A DNA stretch of 64,000 bases from Acetobacterium paludosum (lineage in GTDB: Bacteria > Bacillota > Clostridia > Eubacteriales > Eubacteriaceae). Below the pieces are notes generated by a model, which did no database searches, was not told the DNA's origin, and saw only the letters and a program-made list of their open reading frames with translations. Location of the stretch: the NCBI RefSeq assembly GCF_008086595.1, contig NZ_RXYA01000012.1, forward strand, positions 1-64,000, in the 5' to 3' direction. The position numbers and the translations under genes are program-made. Position 1 is the first letter of the stretch; every line of letters begins with the position of its first letter. Shown here in pieces: positions 24,529-34,511 of this stretch.

Positions 24529-26601
24529 ATGAGTAATTATGATTCTGGAAATGATTCAATTTTAGAAATGTATATTTTTGAATCGGAAACGCTGCTTGAT
24601 CAATTAGAGGAAATATTACTTCAATCTGAAGACAATGCGGAATTAATACCGGAAGATATTAATGAAATCTTTCGTATTATGCATACCATAAAAGGGTCTT
24701 CAGCGATGATGGAATTTGAGGCAATGACTCATTCCTCTCATAAATTAGAGGATTTATTTTTTGTTATCAGAGATGAAGGTATAAAAGCAGAAGATTTTGA
24801 AGATTTAATGGATTTGGTTCTAAAATTTTCAAGTTTCTTAAGAGGCGAAGTTGAAAAAATTCAAAACAACGAAGATTTGCTTGATGAAAACGAGGAGCTT
24901 ATTGAAGAGACGGAAGCATTCCTTAATCGCATCAAAGGAGCACCTCAGGATAAAACAATTGCTGATCACCAGAAAACTGATGATGCTGTTTCGATTGACC
25001 TGGAAGAAGAATTGCCAGCAGCAGCAGAGCTGGAGACATCAGGAGAAGGAATACTTTATAATTTACACACATGCTTTACCGAAGACTGCCAGATGGAAAA
25101 TATCCGGGCATTTATGCTGGTAAACAAATTGGAATCGATCGGGAAAGTAATCGAAACCATTCCCAAAGTATTGAACAACAACCCCGAGGCGGCAAGCATT
25201 ATTTTAAGAAATGGTTTTTTCTGCAAATTTCTGACCAATGCCGACAAAGAGGCCATTATCAGTACGGCAAAGAGTATTTTATCGGTAAAAACGTTGGAAT
25301 TTATCGACTTTTTTCCAGAGGAAGATGCCGAACCCAAAAAGGCTGAACCAGAAGAGCAGATAACCTCAAATGAAACGGCGCTGCCTGAAAAAAGCAAGGA
25401 ACAAAATATAGTCAAACAAAACAACAATGTCCAGAATTTAATCAGTGTCGATTTAAATAAACTGGATACCCTGATGAATTTAATCGGAGAGATCGTTATT
25501 ACCGAATCCATGGTTTTCGGGAGTGTACATCCGGAGGGCGAGCGGGATGAAAGCTTTGAAAAATCGTCCACGCAGCTGCAGAAACTAACGGATGAACTCC
25601 AGGACATCGTTATGTCCATCCGCATGGTTCCCATTGCCGGAACGTTCAAAAAAATGAAGCGGATCGTTCGAGATACCGGTAAGAAGCTCTCAAAAGATGT
25701 GGAGTTTATTACCATGGGTGAAACCACTGAAGTGGATAAAACAATTATCGATGGGATCACTGATCCACTCATGCATTTAGTCAGAAATTCCATGGATCAT
25801 GGAATCGAAAGCCGGGAAGATCGAATCGCCGCGGGAAAAAACCCGGTCGGCAAGGTTATTCTGTCAGCCCAAAGCGTTGGCGGAGATATTGTCATTTCGG
25901 TCAGTGATGACGGCAAGGGCCTGGATCCGGCGGTACTGCTGAAAAAAGCGAAAGAAAAAAATCTGCTGACAAAACCAGAGGAAGAATATACCGAAAAAGA
26001 AATTCTGAATCTAATCATGGCTCCGGGTTTCTCGACGAACAGTGTCGTAACCGAGCTCTCAGGCCGTGGTGTGGGGATGGATGTGGTTAAACGGAATATT
26101 GAAAAGGTTGGCGGTTCCATTTCGATTGAAAGCGAAAAAGGATCCGGTACCAATACTTTCTTAAAAATACCCCTTACCTTGTCTATTATTTCGGGAATGG
26201 AGATTCAGGTGGGTGACAGCCTTTATGAAATCCCGATCAGTAATATCCGCGAGTCCTTTAAAATAACATCTAAACAGCTGATTAAAGATCCGGATAAAAA
26301 TGAAATGGTCATGATCCGTGGTGTATGTTATCCGCTGATTCGTTTACACGACATCTTTAACGCTGGAAAATGTGAAACCACTATTGAGGATGGAACGTTG
26401 ATGCTGGTGGATTCCGGAGAAACTTTTGCGTGCCTGTTTATGGATGACCTGATTCAAAAACATCAGATTGTTGTTAAACCAATACCCAAATATTTAAATC
26501 GCTATTCGGTAAAAGATTCTGGCATTGCGGGGTGCACGATTCTGGGAAATGGCAGCATTAGTTTAATCGTTGATATTCCCAGTATTTTGGAACGATATTA
26601 A
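24529..26601 (+). CDS. cheA: Chemotaxis histidine kinase CheA
   Basis: A 690-residue kinase that passes phosphate to CheY and CheB in response to chemoreceptors. Domains in order: Hpt with phospho-accepting His52 (IMHTIKGSS), a P2-like region near 185-260, a dimerisation domain with LMNLIGEIVI, an ATPase domain with HLVRNSMDHGIE, DDGKGLD and GRGVGMDVV, and a C-terminal CheW-like domain. I chose ATG 24529, which has AAAGGATGG upstream, over an in-frame ATG at 24520 that overlaps that site. cheR follows 20 bp later. Confidence 0.95.
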   Translation: MSNYDSGNDSILEMYIFESETLLDQLEEILLQSEDNAELIPEDINEIFRIMHTIKGSSAMMEFEAMTHSSHKLEDLFFVIRDEGIKAEDFEDLMDLVLKFSSFLRGEVEKIQNNEDLLDENEELIEETEAFLNRIKGAPQDKTIADHQKTDDAVSIDLEEELPAAAELETSGEGILYNLHTCFTEDCQMENIRAFMLVNKLESIGKVIETIPKVLNNNPEAASIILRNGFFCKFLTNADKEAIISTAKSILSVKTLEFIDFFPEEDAEPKKAEPEEQITSNETALPEKSKEQNIVKQNNNVQNLISVDLNKLDTLMNLIGEIVITESMVFGSVHPEGERDESFEKSSTQLQKLTDELQDIVMSIRMVPIAGTFKKMKRIVRDTGKKLSKDVEFITMGETTEVDKTIIDGITDPLMHLVRNSMDHGIESREDRIAAGKNPVGKVILSAQSVGGDIVISVSDDGKGLDPAVLLKKAKEKNLLTKPEEEYTEKEILNLIMAPGFSTNSVVTELSGRGVGMDVVKRNIEKVGGSISIESEKGSGTNTFLKIPLTLSIISGMEIQVGDSLYEIPISNIRESFKITSKQLIKDPDKNEMVMIRGVCYPLIRLHDIFNAGKCETTIEDGTLMLVDSGETFACLFMDDLIQKHQIVVKPIPKYLNRYSVKDSGIAGCTILGNGSISLIVDIPSILERY

Positions 26602-26621
26602 TGAGGAAGAGGTGTTAAGAA

Positions 26622-27434
26622 ATGATTAAGTTAAAAGAAGATGAATTTACAGCCATCACCTCTTATATACATTCTAATTATGGTGTTGATTTGCGAAAAA
26701 AAAGACACCTGATCGAAGGCCGATTGGGCAATCATATTGCGCAACTCGGATATGAAAATTATATGGATTATTTGAATTATGTGAAAAGTGATAAAAAAAA
26801 TGATGAAGCGACGGTGCTGATCAACAAATTGACGACGAATCATACCTACTTTTTAAGAGAAAGCGAGCATTTCGATTTTTATAAAAAAAATGTTCTGCCC
26901 TGGATAGAGGATACAACAAAATCTAAAGATTTACGGGTCTGGAGTGCCGGTTGTTCTTCAGGCCAGGAACCTTATACCCTCTCGATCATTACGCGCGATT
27001 ATTTTAGTGGCAGACTAAGCTCATGGGACAGCACGATTTTAGCTTCTGATATTTCTGATAAGGTATTATCGATTGCAAAATCAGGCATTTATACGAAAGA
27101 AGAACTTTCGAAAATACCGTTGGATTGGAAAAAAAAATACTTCGTGGATTATGACGATGACTGTATGAGTGTTTCAGATGCTTTGCGGAAAGGGGTTGCC
27201 TATCGAAATTTCAACTTATTATCGAAATTTCAGTTTAAGAAACCTTTTCAGGCAATCTTTTGTCGCAATGTTATGATCTATTTTGACAAACCGACAAAAA
27301 ATGAAGTGGTACGAAAATTTTACGATGCCTTAATGCCGGGCGGCTATTTCTTTATTGGTCAAAGCGAGTCGCTGGCTTCTATTGAGCACCCATTTAAATA
27401 CGTTCAGCCGTCTATCTATCAAAAAGAATACTAA
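26622..27434 (+). CDS. cheR: Chemoreceptor methyltransferase CheR
   Basis: A 270-residue SAM-dependent enzyme that methylates glutamates on chemoreceptors for adaptation. The all-helical N-terminal domain (1-75) is followed by the Rossmann methyltransferase domain, with VWSAGCSSGQEPYTLS as the SAM site and FCRNVMIYFDKP as the later conserved segment. Thr-Thr-Asn-His-Thr-Tyr-Phe-Leu-Arg-Glu marks the domain junction. The start has GAGGTG upstream. It probably forms a transcript with cheA. Confidence 0.93.
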   Translation: MIKLKEDEFTAITSYIHSNYGVDLRKKRHLIEGRLGNHIAQLGYENYMDYLNYVKSDKKNDEATVLINKLTTNHTYFLRESEHFDFYKKNVLPWIEDTTKSKDLRVWSAGCSSGQEPYTLSIITRDYFSGRLSSWDSTILASDISDKVLSIAKSGIYTKEELSKIPLDWKKKYFVDYDDDCMSVSDALRKGVAYRNFNLLSKFQFKKPFQAIFCRNVMIYFDKPTKNEVVRKFYDALMPGGYFFIGQSESLASIEHPFKYVQPSIYQKEY

Positions 27435-27509
27435 AGTATTTCTGGAAAAAGACGATATTAACAATAACGAAAAGAAAGAATCGAATAAATATAGTTTGGA
27501 GGGATTAAT

Positions 27510-29429
27510 ATGGCAACGATCAGCTCATTATCATCATCGTCATCGTCAACAAAAGCTTCATCGTCATTATCAACATCAACAGGCATCGGCGGACTGGTTT
27601 CTGGTCTGGATACGGACACCATTGTAGATGGTTTGACACTGGCGAGCCGAACGAAAATTTCAAAAGCACAGCAAAAAGTCGACAAATTGGGATGGCAGCA
27701 GACCGCATATCGTGATGTTACAACAGAATTGAAAGATTTTCAGAGTAAATATTTGGATGTTTTGTCCGGTACGAATCTCACCAGTACGTCAGCATACAAT
27801 ACCGTAAAGGCTTCGACGACTTCCCTAAATGTTTCGGCCACGGCCACAAGCAATGCAATTGCCGGCAGTCTAACGATTAATAAAATAACCCAGCTGGCTA
27901 AGAATGAAACGATAAAAAGTGGTGAAGTCTCCGATGGATTAAAGAGCAGCACATCATTAACAGCCTATACGGATTCAGATGTCAGTTCGCTGGTTTCTGC
28001 GCTTACCGGCAAATCGATCAAGATGACATTGGACGGCACGGTTAAGACGGTAACCTTCGACGATACATTTGTCAGCAATGCCGGCGGAACCGGAGCAACT
28101 CAAGCAACGTTTCTAAGTGCAATGCAAAGCAAAATGGACGAAGTTTTTGGGACAAGCAACAGTTCATCAGTGGTTAAAGCGACCCTTTCTACGGATGGTA
28201 ACTTAACCTTTGCTGCTGCTGGTTCTCAGCTGACCGTGAATGCGCTCAATTCAGATAAAGACACCTTGACGGCTTTGGGGTTGACTGATGGCCAGACGGA
28301 CAAAATCAAGACGACGGCCACGTTGGCAGATCTGAAACTGAAAACTCCGCTAACGGGGGATTCATATTCATTTTCGATTAATTCCGTCGATTTTAAATTT
28401 AGCTCAACCGATAGCTTATCTTCAATTATGGACAGTATCAATGCCAGCGATGCCGGTGTAAAAATGGCATACTCGTCGACTTCAGACAGTTTAACTCTGA
28501 CAGCCAACAACGGTGGCAGCGGCGATAACATTAGAGTTACTGATACGGATGGTTTGTTTGCGGCTTTTCGTTTGACGACCGCTACGGGTGCAACGACGAC
28601 TGCCGGGCAGTATGCTACGTTAACGGTTAACAATCAGGACATTACCCGATCATCAAATGATTTCACCATTGAAGGCGTGAAAATTAGTTTATTGAACACC
28701 GCAACGGATGAAAGCAAAATTTCATTAAAAGAGGATACCAGTGCATTAAAAACGACAATCACGAATTTTGTCACCGATTATAATACTTTAATTAGTTCGA
28801 TGAATGGGTTAATTAATGAAACACCGGATAAGGATTACCAGCCACTGACGACTGATCAAAAAGCGGATATGAGCGAATCGGCCATCACAGCCTGGGAAAA
28901 AAAAGCGAAAGTAGGGCTGTTAGCTCAGGACAACACCTTAAAATCGATCACTTCCAAGATGCAGTCAATTATGTACAGCGCCGGTGTAAAGGGTGGGATT
29001 ACGCTTTACAATATGGGAATTTCCTCGGCTGGTGTTGACCAAAAGGGTAAACTTACAATCGATTCAGATAAATTGGATACGGCATTAAGTACTTTGAGCT
29101 CAAGCTCGATTAAAGCCCTTTTTACAACCGGTACAACCGGTATTGCCAATCAGCTGGATAGCGTCATCACCGGAGCGATAAAGACTTCCGGGGCAGAGGG
29201 CTCGCGGGGGAGTCTTGTGGAACTGGCAGGCTATGCAGACACAACATCAGATACCCAAAATAGCATTTCCGAAACGATTACCAGATCTAAAAAAGAGATT
29301 AAAGACATGAATACAGCATTAACAAAAGAGCATGATCATTATTGGAGTAAATTTACAGCGTTGGAAACAGCGATGGAATCATTGAACTCTCAAAGCGCAA
29401 TGATTACATCATTTTCATCAGGCTCATAA
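27510..29429 (+). CDS. fliD: Flagellar filament cap protein FliD
   Basis: A 639-residue exported protein that caps the filament and promotes flagellin assembly. After a Ser/Thr-rich opening of about 25 residues comes GIGGLVSGLDTDTIVDGL, the usual start of the FliD N-terminal domain. The C-terminal domain has LDTALSTLSS and a coiled-coil end. The serine-rich tract comes from TCA/TCG codon runs and is longer than in many relatives. fliS follows 22 bp later, as in many flagellar operons. Confidence 0.93.
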   Translation: MATISSLSSSSSSTKASSSLSTSTGIGGLVSGLDTDTIVDGLTLASRTKISKAQQKVDKLGWQQTAYRDVTTELKDFQSKYLDVLSGTNLTSTSAYNTVKASTTSLNVSATATSNAIAGSLTINKITQLAKNETIKSGEVSDGLKSSTSLTAYTDSDVSSLVSALTGKSIKMTLDGTVKTVTFDDTFVSNAGGTGATQATFLSAMQSKMDEVFGTSNSSSVVKATLSTDGNLTFAAAGSQLTVNALNSDKDTLTALGLTDGQTDKIKTTATLADLKLKTPLTGDSYSFSINSVDFKFSSTDSLSSIMDSINASDAGVKMAYSSTSDSLTLTANNGGSGDNIRVTDTDGLFAAFRLTTATGATTTAGQYATLTVNNQDITRSSNDFTIEGVKISLLNTATDESKISLKEDTSALKTTITNFVTDYNTLISSMNGLINETPDKDYQPLTTDQKADMSESAITAWEKKAKVGLLAQDNTLKSITSKMQSIMYSAGVKGGITLYNMGISSAGVDQKGKLTIDSDKLDTALSTLSSSSIKALFTTGTTGIANQLDSVITGAIKTSGAEGSRGSLVELAGYADTTSDTQNSISETITRSKKEIKDMNTALTKEHDHYWSKFTALETAMESLNSQSAMITSFSSGS

Positions 29430-29451
29430 TAAATAGAAAGGAGGAATTGTA

Positions 29452-29844
29452 ATGCAATATGCTAATGCTTATCAGGAAACCAAACGGCTTTCTTTAGAAG
29501 CTTTATCCAAGGGCGATGTGGTTGTGAAACTTTACGAAGAAGCTTCCAAACAGCTGAAGATGGCGATTATTTTAAATGAACGTCAAGAATATGTGAAAGC
29601 CTTCAATTGTGTTGCAAAATGTCAAAAGATTATTTCTTCATTGACTGGTTCCCTGGATATGCAATATCCGATCTCAATCGAGCTGGAGCAATTGTATGGG
29701 TTTATGTATGAAAAGCTGGGAGAAGCCAATGCCAGGCGGGATACTAAATTAATGAATGATATTTTGCCAATGATCAATGAACTTAAAGATTCTTTTAAGG
29801 AAGCGAATAGTATAACCAGTTCTCAAAACCCGCGGAGGCTGTAA
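29452..29844 (+). CDS. fliS: Flagellin export chaperone FliS
   Basis: A 130-residue helical protein. FliS binds flagellin in the cytoplasm and prevents early assembly. The typical YQETK-like opening, VVKLYEEASKQLKMAI, and the MNDILPMINELKDSFKEA C-terminal helix are visible. GGAGG lies upstream of the ATG. It sits between fliD and a fliT-like gene, 3 bp apart, which supports the call. Confidence 0.88.
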   Translation: MQYANAYQETKRLSLEALSKGDVVVKLYEEASKQLKMAIILNERQEYVKAFNCVAKCQKIISSLTGSLDMQYPISIELEQLYGFMYEKLGEANARRDTKLMNDILPMINELKDSFKEANSITSSQNPRRL

Positions 29845-29847
29845 GCA

Positions 29848-30243
29848 ATGAATGATGATGTTAATGAATTCTGCCGGGCGAAAATTCGGATTTTGAAAGA
29901 ATATGTTTCGAAAAGTGAAGAGTTGCTAAGTAGTTTAAAAGACTGGGAATCGATTGCCGGGATTTTAGAAAAACGGGATGATTTAATTAAAAAATTGCAG
30001 AATTTGGAAATAAGCTTTGAAGAGAAAAACAGCCAAAATTTGTGCTCTCAGGAGCAGAAAAAGAAAATTGATGATTTGATCAAACTTATTTCGGAAATAG
30101 ATCAGGACGTGATCAAGCAGATTCAAGAGGAACAGAAAAAGACCATGCAAGGTTTAAAAATAAATCATACCAATCAAAAAATTGCGAATTATGGAACCAA
30201 TACGATCCAAAACTATGGCACCTTTATGGATGTCAAGAAATAA
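29848..30243 (+). CDS. FliT-like flagellar chaperone
   Basis: A 131-residue, highly charged helical protein with coiled-coil character and no signal peptide. No sharp motif identifies it; size, composition and position directly after fliD-fliS suggest a FliT-type chaperone for FliD. The C-terminal part repeats NYGT (IANYGTNTIQNYGTF). A strong terminator follows, so it ends this transcript. Confidence 0.65.
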   Translation: MNDDVNEFCRAKIRILKEYVSKSEELLSSLKDWESIAGILEKRDDLIKKLQNLEISFEEKNSQNLCSQEQKKKIDDLIKLISEIDQDVIKQIQEEQKKTMQGLKINHTNQKIANYGTNTIQNYGTFMDVKK

Positions 30244-30299
30244 AGAATAATAGACACAGCCAGATAAACATCAGGTTTAGAAAGCTGGTTTGAAACCTC

Positions 30300-30325
30300 A
30301 GCAACTGAAATTCAGTTGCTTTTTT
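30300..30325 (+). terminator. Rho-independent terminator after the fliT-like gene
   Basis: AGCAACTGAA and TTCAGTTGCT pair around one central base, followed by TTTTT. It separates the fliD transcript from the flgB operon. The region 30326-30582 after it is AT-rich and holds only the flgB ribosome site (AAGGAGG) and probable promoter sequences such as TGATAATAT near 30397. Confidence 0.85.
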
Positions 30326-30582
30326 GAGTTGGATAAAATATAATTGGTTAAGTATCTTAATTAACCGTTAATTTATTTGTCGTTATGAGATATTTATGAT
30401 AATATATGAATGTTATATAAATGGAATGGCTATGAATAATATATTCAAATAATTTAAAGATATGGTACAGTTAAATATGGTTAATTTATTTGAAATAAAA
30501 GAATGAAAATAGCAGAATAGAAGAGAAGAAGTTTGGTTAAGAAACCTTTAGATATTTTTCAAACGGGAATAAGGAGGAAAAA

Positions 30583-30966
30583 ATGATAGGAGATTCGATC
30601 ACATCGGCATTGTATCAAAAGGCATTAGATGGTACATGGCAGCGACAAAAAGCAATCAGTAATAACATTGCCAACTCTGAAACACCTGGATACAAATCAG
30701 TTGAGGTAAATTTTGAAGATTCATTGAATTCGGCCATGCAAACACTTCAGGGAAATTCAAGTTCGGCGAAAAGTGTTAATGCAATTGAGAATGCCAAAGT
30801 TAGTGTAAATACCAGAGCGTCGTCAAGTAAATTGGATCAAAATAATGTTGATATCGAATCTGAAAATATTGACATGACCAAGACCCAGCTGCAGTACTAT
30901 TATTTAGTTCAAGGTATCAGTAATTCTTATTCACGTTTAAAATATGCGATTAGCGGAGGAAAATAA
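30583..30966 (+). CDS. flgB: Flagellar rod protein FlgB
   Basis: A 127-residue proximal rod protein, exported by the flagellar type III system. NNIANSETPGYKSVEVNFEDSL is the N-terminal signature of rod and hook proteins; the C-terminal helix with YYYLVQGISNSYSRLKYAI mates with it in the assembled rod. The start has AAGGAGG. It is the first gene of an eight-gene basal-body and export operon. Confidence 0.95.
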   Translation: MIGDSITSALYQKALDGTWQRQKAISNNIANSETPGYKSVEVNFEDSLNSAMQTLQGNSSSAKSVNAIENAKVSVNTRASSSKLDQNNVDIESENIDMTKTQLQYYYLVQGISNSYSRLKYAISGGK

Positions 30967-30971
30967 CAGCA

Positions 30972-31415
30972 ATGAGTTTTATGAGTTCTTTAAATATTTC
31001 AGGATCCGGTATGACTGCACAGAAGTTTAGGCTGGATATTATTTCTCAAAATATAGCCAATGCCCAGGTTACCAGAACGGAAGCGGGCACTCCCTACCGT
31101 CGTCAGATGACCGTGCTCAGCAGCGTCAATACGGTGGACACCGGTACTTTTCAGGATGCACTTAGTTCGGCGGTTGGAACGCAAAGAGAAGGCGTTCAGG
31201 TGGATGCGGTGGTGGAAGATCCCTCCGCTCTGGTACCGGTTTATGACCCGACCCATCCGGATGCAAACGCACAAGGATATGTGATGTATCCCAATGTGAA
31301 TACGAGCCAGGAAATGGTCGATGCAATGGGAGCAAGCCGGGCGTATGAAGCGAATGTAACCGCTTTTAATGCCACCAAGGCGATTGCGTTAAAAGCTTTA
31401 GAAATTGGTAAATAA
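30972..31415 (+). CDS. flgC: Flagellar rod protein FlgC
   Basis: A 147-residue rod protein. SGMTAQKFRLDIISQNIANAQ is the N-terminal signature and MVDAMGASRAYEANVTAFNATK the C-terminal one. YPNVNTSQEMVDAM is typical of FlgC. It starts 5 bp after flgB and precedes fliE, the standard order. Confidence 0.95.
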   Translation: MSFMSSLNISGSGMTAQKFRLDIISQNIANAQVTRTEAGTPYRRQMTVLSSVNTVDTGTFQDALSSAVGTQREGVQVDAVVEDPSALVPVYDPTHPDANAQGYVMYPNVNTSQEMVDAMGASRAYEANVTAFNATKAIALKALEIGK

Positions 31416-31432
31416 AAAGGAGAATGGTTAAT

Positions 31433-31759
31433 ATGTTTATTGTTCCTATGGATTCGATTATTGGTGGCAGCAGTAGTATTAGTTCAATCAGCAACAGCCT
31501 GGGTGGCGCGTCAGCAACGACTGAAACCACCGGATCGACAAATAGTTTTAAAGATACATTGCAGGGTATGATGGACAATGTTGAACAAACCGAGGCACAG
31601 ACAAAGGTGGATGCCTATAATTTATCGATTGGAAATATGGATGATCCGTCGACCATGATGATTAATTCGGCAAAAGCGGATGTTGCATTGCAAACCATGG
31701 TTCAGCTTCGAAACAAAGCACTGGATGCTTATTCAGCAGTCATGAGTACGAGTCTGTAA
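31433..31759 (+). CDS. fliE: Flagellar hook-basal body protein FliE
   Basis: A 108-residue protein linking the MS ring to the rod. SFKDTLQGMMDNVEQTEAQTKV and MVQLRNKALDAYSAVM are the family segments. I start at ATG 31433, with AAAAGGAGA 10 bases upstream; an in-frame ATG at 31424 is too close to that site. A terminator-like hairpin follows, before fliF. Confidence 0.92.
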   Translation: MFIVPMDSIIGGSSSISSISNSLGGASATTETTGSTNSFKDTLQGMMDNVEQTEAQTKVDAYNLSIGNMDDPSTMMINSAKADVALQTMVQLRNKALDAYSAVMSTSL

Positions 31760-31796
31760 TTTTGACGGAAATTTTATTTAAATATTTAATTAAAAT

Positions 31797-31846
31797 TGTG
31801 GAGACGGCTCGAATAGTTCAAATTAATGAGGGTCTCCACAGTTTTT
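31797..31846 (+). terminator. Terminator-like hairpin between fliE and fliF
   Basis: TGTGGAGAC (31797-31805) pairs with GTCTCCACA (31832-31840), with a 26-nt loop, then GTTTTT. It lies inside what should be one operon. It may reduce read-through so that rod proteins are made in excess of ring and switch proteins. Confidence 0.6.
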
Positions 31847-31907
31847 GCTGTGCGGGATTAATAAGTTATGACAACTTCAAATTTATTTAGATGGAAGAAA
31901 AAACAGA

Positions 31908-33476
31908 ATGAATGAACAGATAAAAAGCTTTTTAAATAAAATAAAGACGTTGTGGACCGGTACTTCAAAGAAAGCCAAGCTATTGGCTTTGGGAGCGATT
32001 GCCCTTATTTTGATTGCGTCTTTCACCGTAACAGCGATCTTAAATAATAAGACTTATGTACCACTTTTTGAGAATCTAACCCAGGCAGAAACCACTGAAA
32101 TCATGGGCGCCCTTTCAGGCACATCAGTCGATGTAAAACTCGACGCCAGCGGAAATATTACGGTGCCGGAAGGTGATGAGGCCTCTGTCAGAATGCAATT
32201 AGCGACAGCGGGTTATCCTAAAAATGGTTTGAGTTATTACGTTATTAAGGATAACAGCAGCATGCTTTCCACTGATTATGAAAGAAAGCAATATGAAAAT
32301 ATGCAGTTGCAGGAGCGAATTGGAGCGAGTATAAAAACGTTGGAGGGTGTCAAAGACGCCGTTGTCACGATTGCGGTTCCAACTGAAAGTGTCTTTTATC
32401 TAAAGGATGATCAAAGTACCACGGCTTCTGTAATTGTTACGATGAATACCGGCTCCACATTATCTGAAAGTCAGGTTTTAGGAATTCAAAATTTGGTAGC
32501 GAAATCGGTATCCGGGCTTTCTAAGGATAACATCGCCTTAACGGATGGCGAAGGCAATGATTTGATCGATAGTGCTTCATCTCTGATGGGTGGTACTTCG
32601 AAAATTAAATTGACCAATGAGATTGAAAATAATATTAAGCAAAAAGTGAACAATGTTTTGGCTGGCCCTTACGATCCGTCGAAATATAAAATTTCGGTAA
32701 CCGCAACTCTCAACACTGATACTTCAAAAAAAGAAACGACTGCTTATAGTCCTTCAGCAAACGGAAATAATACCGGCGTTACCAATCAGGAATCTTCCAG
32801 TCTGGATATTACCGGCGGTACCTCGACAACTGGGGGGGTTGCCGGGACAACTGGCAATACTGATGTCACAACTTATGCCAATAATGCGACCGCCAGCGGT
32901 GGTGCGGTTACTGGAATTACACAAGATAAAACGTACTCGGTGAGCCAGGAAGTAACCCAAACTGAAAAGACAGATCCAACCATTGAGACAGTTTCGATCG
33001 GGATTGCGCTTGATGGTAATGCTTTAAATGCCACAGAACAGGCGAATCTTGTCCAATTAATATCATCTGCTTCTGGGGTGGCACCGGCAAATATCACCAT
33101 TCGGAGTTTCGCATTTGCGGCTCAAGCGGATAACGTTCAAACTCAAACAGGGAGTTTTCTGACCACGGACCGGTTGCTTATTTTCGGAGCCATTGCCGGC
33201 GGCGTGCTGTTATTGCTTTTAATTCTGCTGTTTGTTGCGACTCGGGGTAGAAAGAAAAAGAAAGCCAAAGGTAAAGGTTTTGAAGCGTCTTTTGGTCCCG
33301 GTGAGGATGCTGCTACAGACGAATTGTTTGGTGCATTGGCAGCTGACGGACTTCCTCCAATTGAGACGATTCAGCCGTTGAAGGATGACAAAAAAGAAAA
33401 AGTCAAAGATTTTGCCCAAACGAATCCGGAAATTGCAGCGCAGCTGTTTAAATCATGGTTAAAAAATGAGGAATAA
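31908..33476 (+). CDS. fliF: Flagellar MS-ring protein FliF
   Basis: A 522-residue inner-membrane protein that forms the MS ring. The first membrane segment is near 24-45 (LLALGAIALILIASFTVTAI) and the second near 425-447. Ring-building domains lie between, with an extended Gly/Thr/Asn-rich loop at about 280-345. The C-terminal tail, which binds FliG, ends in FAQTNPEIAAQLFKSWLKNEE. Upstream there is only a weak ribosome site. Confidence 0.94.
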   Translation: MNEQIKSFLNKIKTLWTGTSKKAKLLALGAIALILIASFTVTAILNNKTYVPLFENLTQAETTEIMGALSGTSVDVKLDASGNITVPEGDEASVRMQLATAGYPKNGLSYYVIKDNSSMLSTDYERKQYENMQLQERIGASIKTLEGVKDAVVTIAVPTESVFYLKDDQSTTASVIVTMNTGSTLSESQVLGIQNLVAKSVSGLSKDNIALTDGEGNDLIDSASSLMGGTSKIKLTNEIENNIKQKVNNVLAGPYDPSKYKISVTATLNTDTSKKETTAYSPSANGNNTGVTNQESSSLDITGGTSTTGGVAGTTGNTDVTTYANNATASGGAVTGITQDKTYSVSQEVTQTEKTDPTIETVSIGIALDGNALNATEQANLVQLISSASGVAPANITIRSFAFAAQADNVQTQTGSFLTTDRLLIFGAIAGGVLLLLLILLFVATRGRKKKKAKGKGFEASFGPGEDAATDELFGALAADGLPPIETIQPLKDDKKEKVKDFAQTNPEIAAQLFKSWLKNEE

Positions 33477-33500
33477 AAAAGTGCTAAACAAAGGATGTCG

Positions 33501-34511
33501 ATGAATATGGATGAAGGCTTAAAACCGCGGCAAAAAGCAGCCCAAGTAGTCATTGCCCTTGGGGAAGACATAGCTTCCAGTATATATAAACATTTAACTG
33601 AAGATGAAATTGAAATATTAACCTATGAGATTACCCGACAGGGTAGTATTCCTCCGGATGTCGCAGATCAGGTAATAGATGAATTTTACGGCCTTTGTGT
33701 GGCCCAAAAGGTATATGTTGAGGGTGGCGTCACCTACGCCAGAAATGTCCTTGAAAAGGCTTTCGGAGTCCAGCAGGGGGGGGCCCTTTTAGAGCGGGTC
33801 ACCAAAACCTTGCGGACCAAGGCCTTTGAATTTATTCGAAAAGCCGATTACAAGAATCTGATGAATATGATCGTCAGTGAACATCCTCAGACGATTGCTT
33901 TAATTTTGTCTTATGCAAGAGCCGATCAGGCATCGGCGATTATTGCGGAATTGCCGAAAAGCTTTCGTGTGGATGTGGTGGAGCGGATTGCCAGAATGGA
34001 TCGAACTTCACCGGAAATCATCAGACAGGTGGAAACCATCCTGGAGCGGAAATTTGAATCCGTGGTATCCTTTGATCTGCTTGAAGTTGGTGGTATTAAT
34101 TATATTGCTGAAATTATGAATAACATTGATCGGGGCACTGAAAAATATATCTTTGATGAACTTAGTAAAAATGATGCGAAACTTTCTGAAGAAATTAGAA
34201 AACGAATGTTTGTATTTGAAGATATCGTTATTCTGGATCCGATGTCAATTCAGCGATTCCTCCAGGAAATCGATACAAAAGAAATGTCGATTGCTCTTAA
34301 AGGCGCGAATAAAGGCGTTTCCGATATTATTTTTGAAAACATGTCCCAACGTATGGGCGATACCGTTAAGAGTGAAATGGAATACCTGCATAATGTCAGA
34401 GTACGTGATGTTGAAGAAGCTCAGCAGAAGATTGTATCAGTAATCAGACGACTGGAAGAAGAAGGCGAAATTGTTACTTCCAAGGGCGGAAAGGACGAAA
34501 TCATTGTCTAG
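33501..34511 (+). CDS. fliG: Flagellar motor switch protein FliG
   Basis: A switch protein of about 336 residues joining the MS ring to the C ring and meeting the stator. GLKPRQKAAQVVIALGEDIAS opens the FliF-binding domain, EHPQTIALILSY lies in the middle domain, and the C-terminal domain has charged torque residues in MFVFEDIVILD. I favour ATG 33501, six bases from AAAGG; ATGs at 33495 and 33507 are also in frame. It overlaps fliH by 8 bp. Confidence 0.94.
   Translation: MNMDEGLKPRQKAAQVVIALGEDIASSIYKHLTEDEIEILTYEITRQGSIPPDVADQVIDEFYGLCVAQKVYVEGGVTYARNVLEKAFGVQQGGALLERVTKTLRTKAFEFIRKADYKNLMNMIVSEHPQTIALILSYARADQASAIIAELPKSFRVDVVERIARMDRTSPEIIRQVETILERKFESVVSFDLLEVGGINYIAEIMNNIDRGTEKYIFDELSKNDAKLSEEIRKRMFVFEDIVILDPMSIQRFLQEIDTKEMSIALKGANKGVSDIIFENMSQRMGDTVKSEMEYLHNVRVRDVEEAQQKIVSVIRRLEEEGEIVTSKGGKDEIIV

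Noticed and set aside
25056-25793. 245-codon minus-strand frame inside cheA
   Set aside because: Antisense to strongly conserved CheA domains; no ribosome site, Ser/Phe-rich shadow composition.
28226-28633. 135-codon minus-strand frame inside fliD
   Set aside because: Shadow of the Ser/Thr-rich fliD codons; no recognisable protein features.
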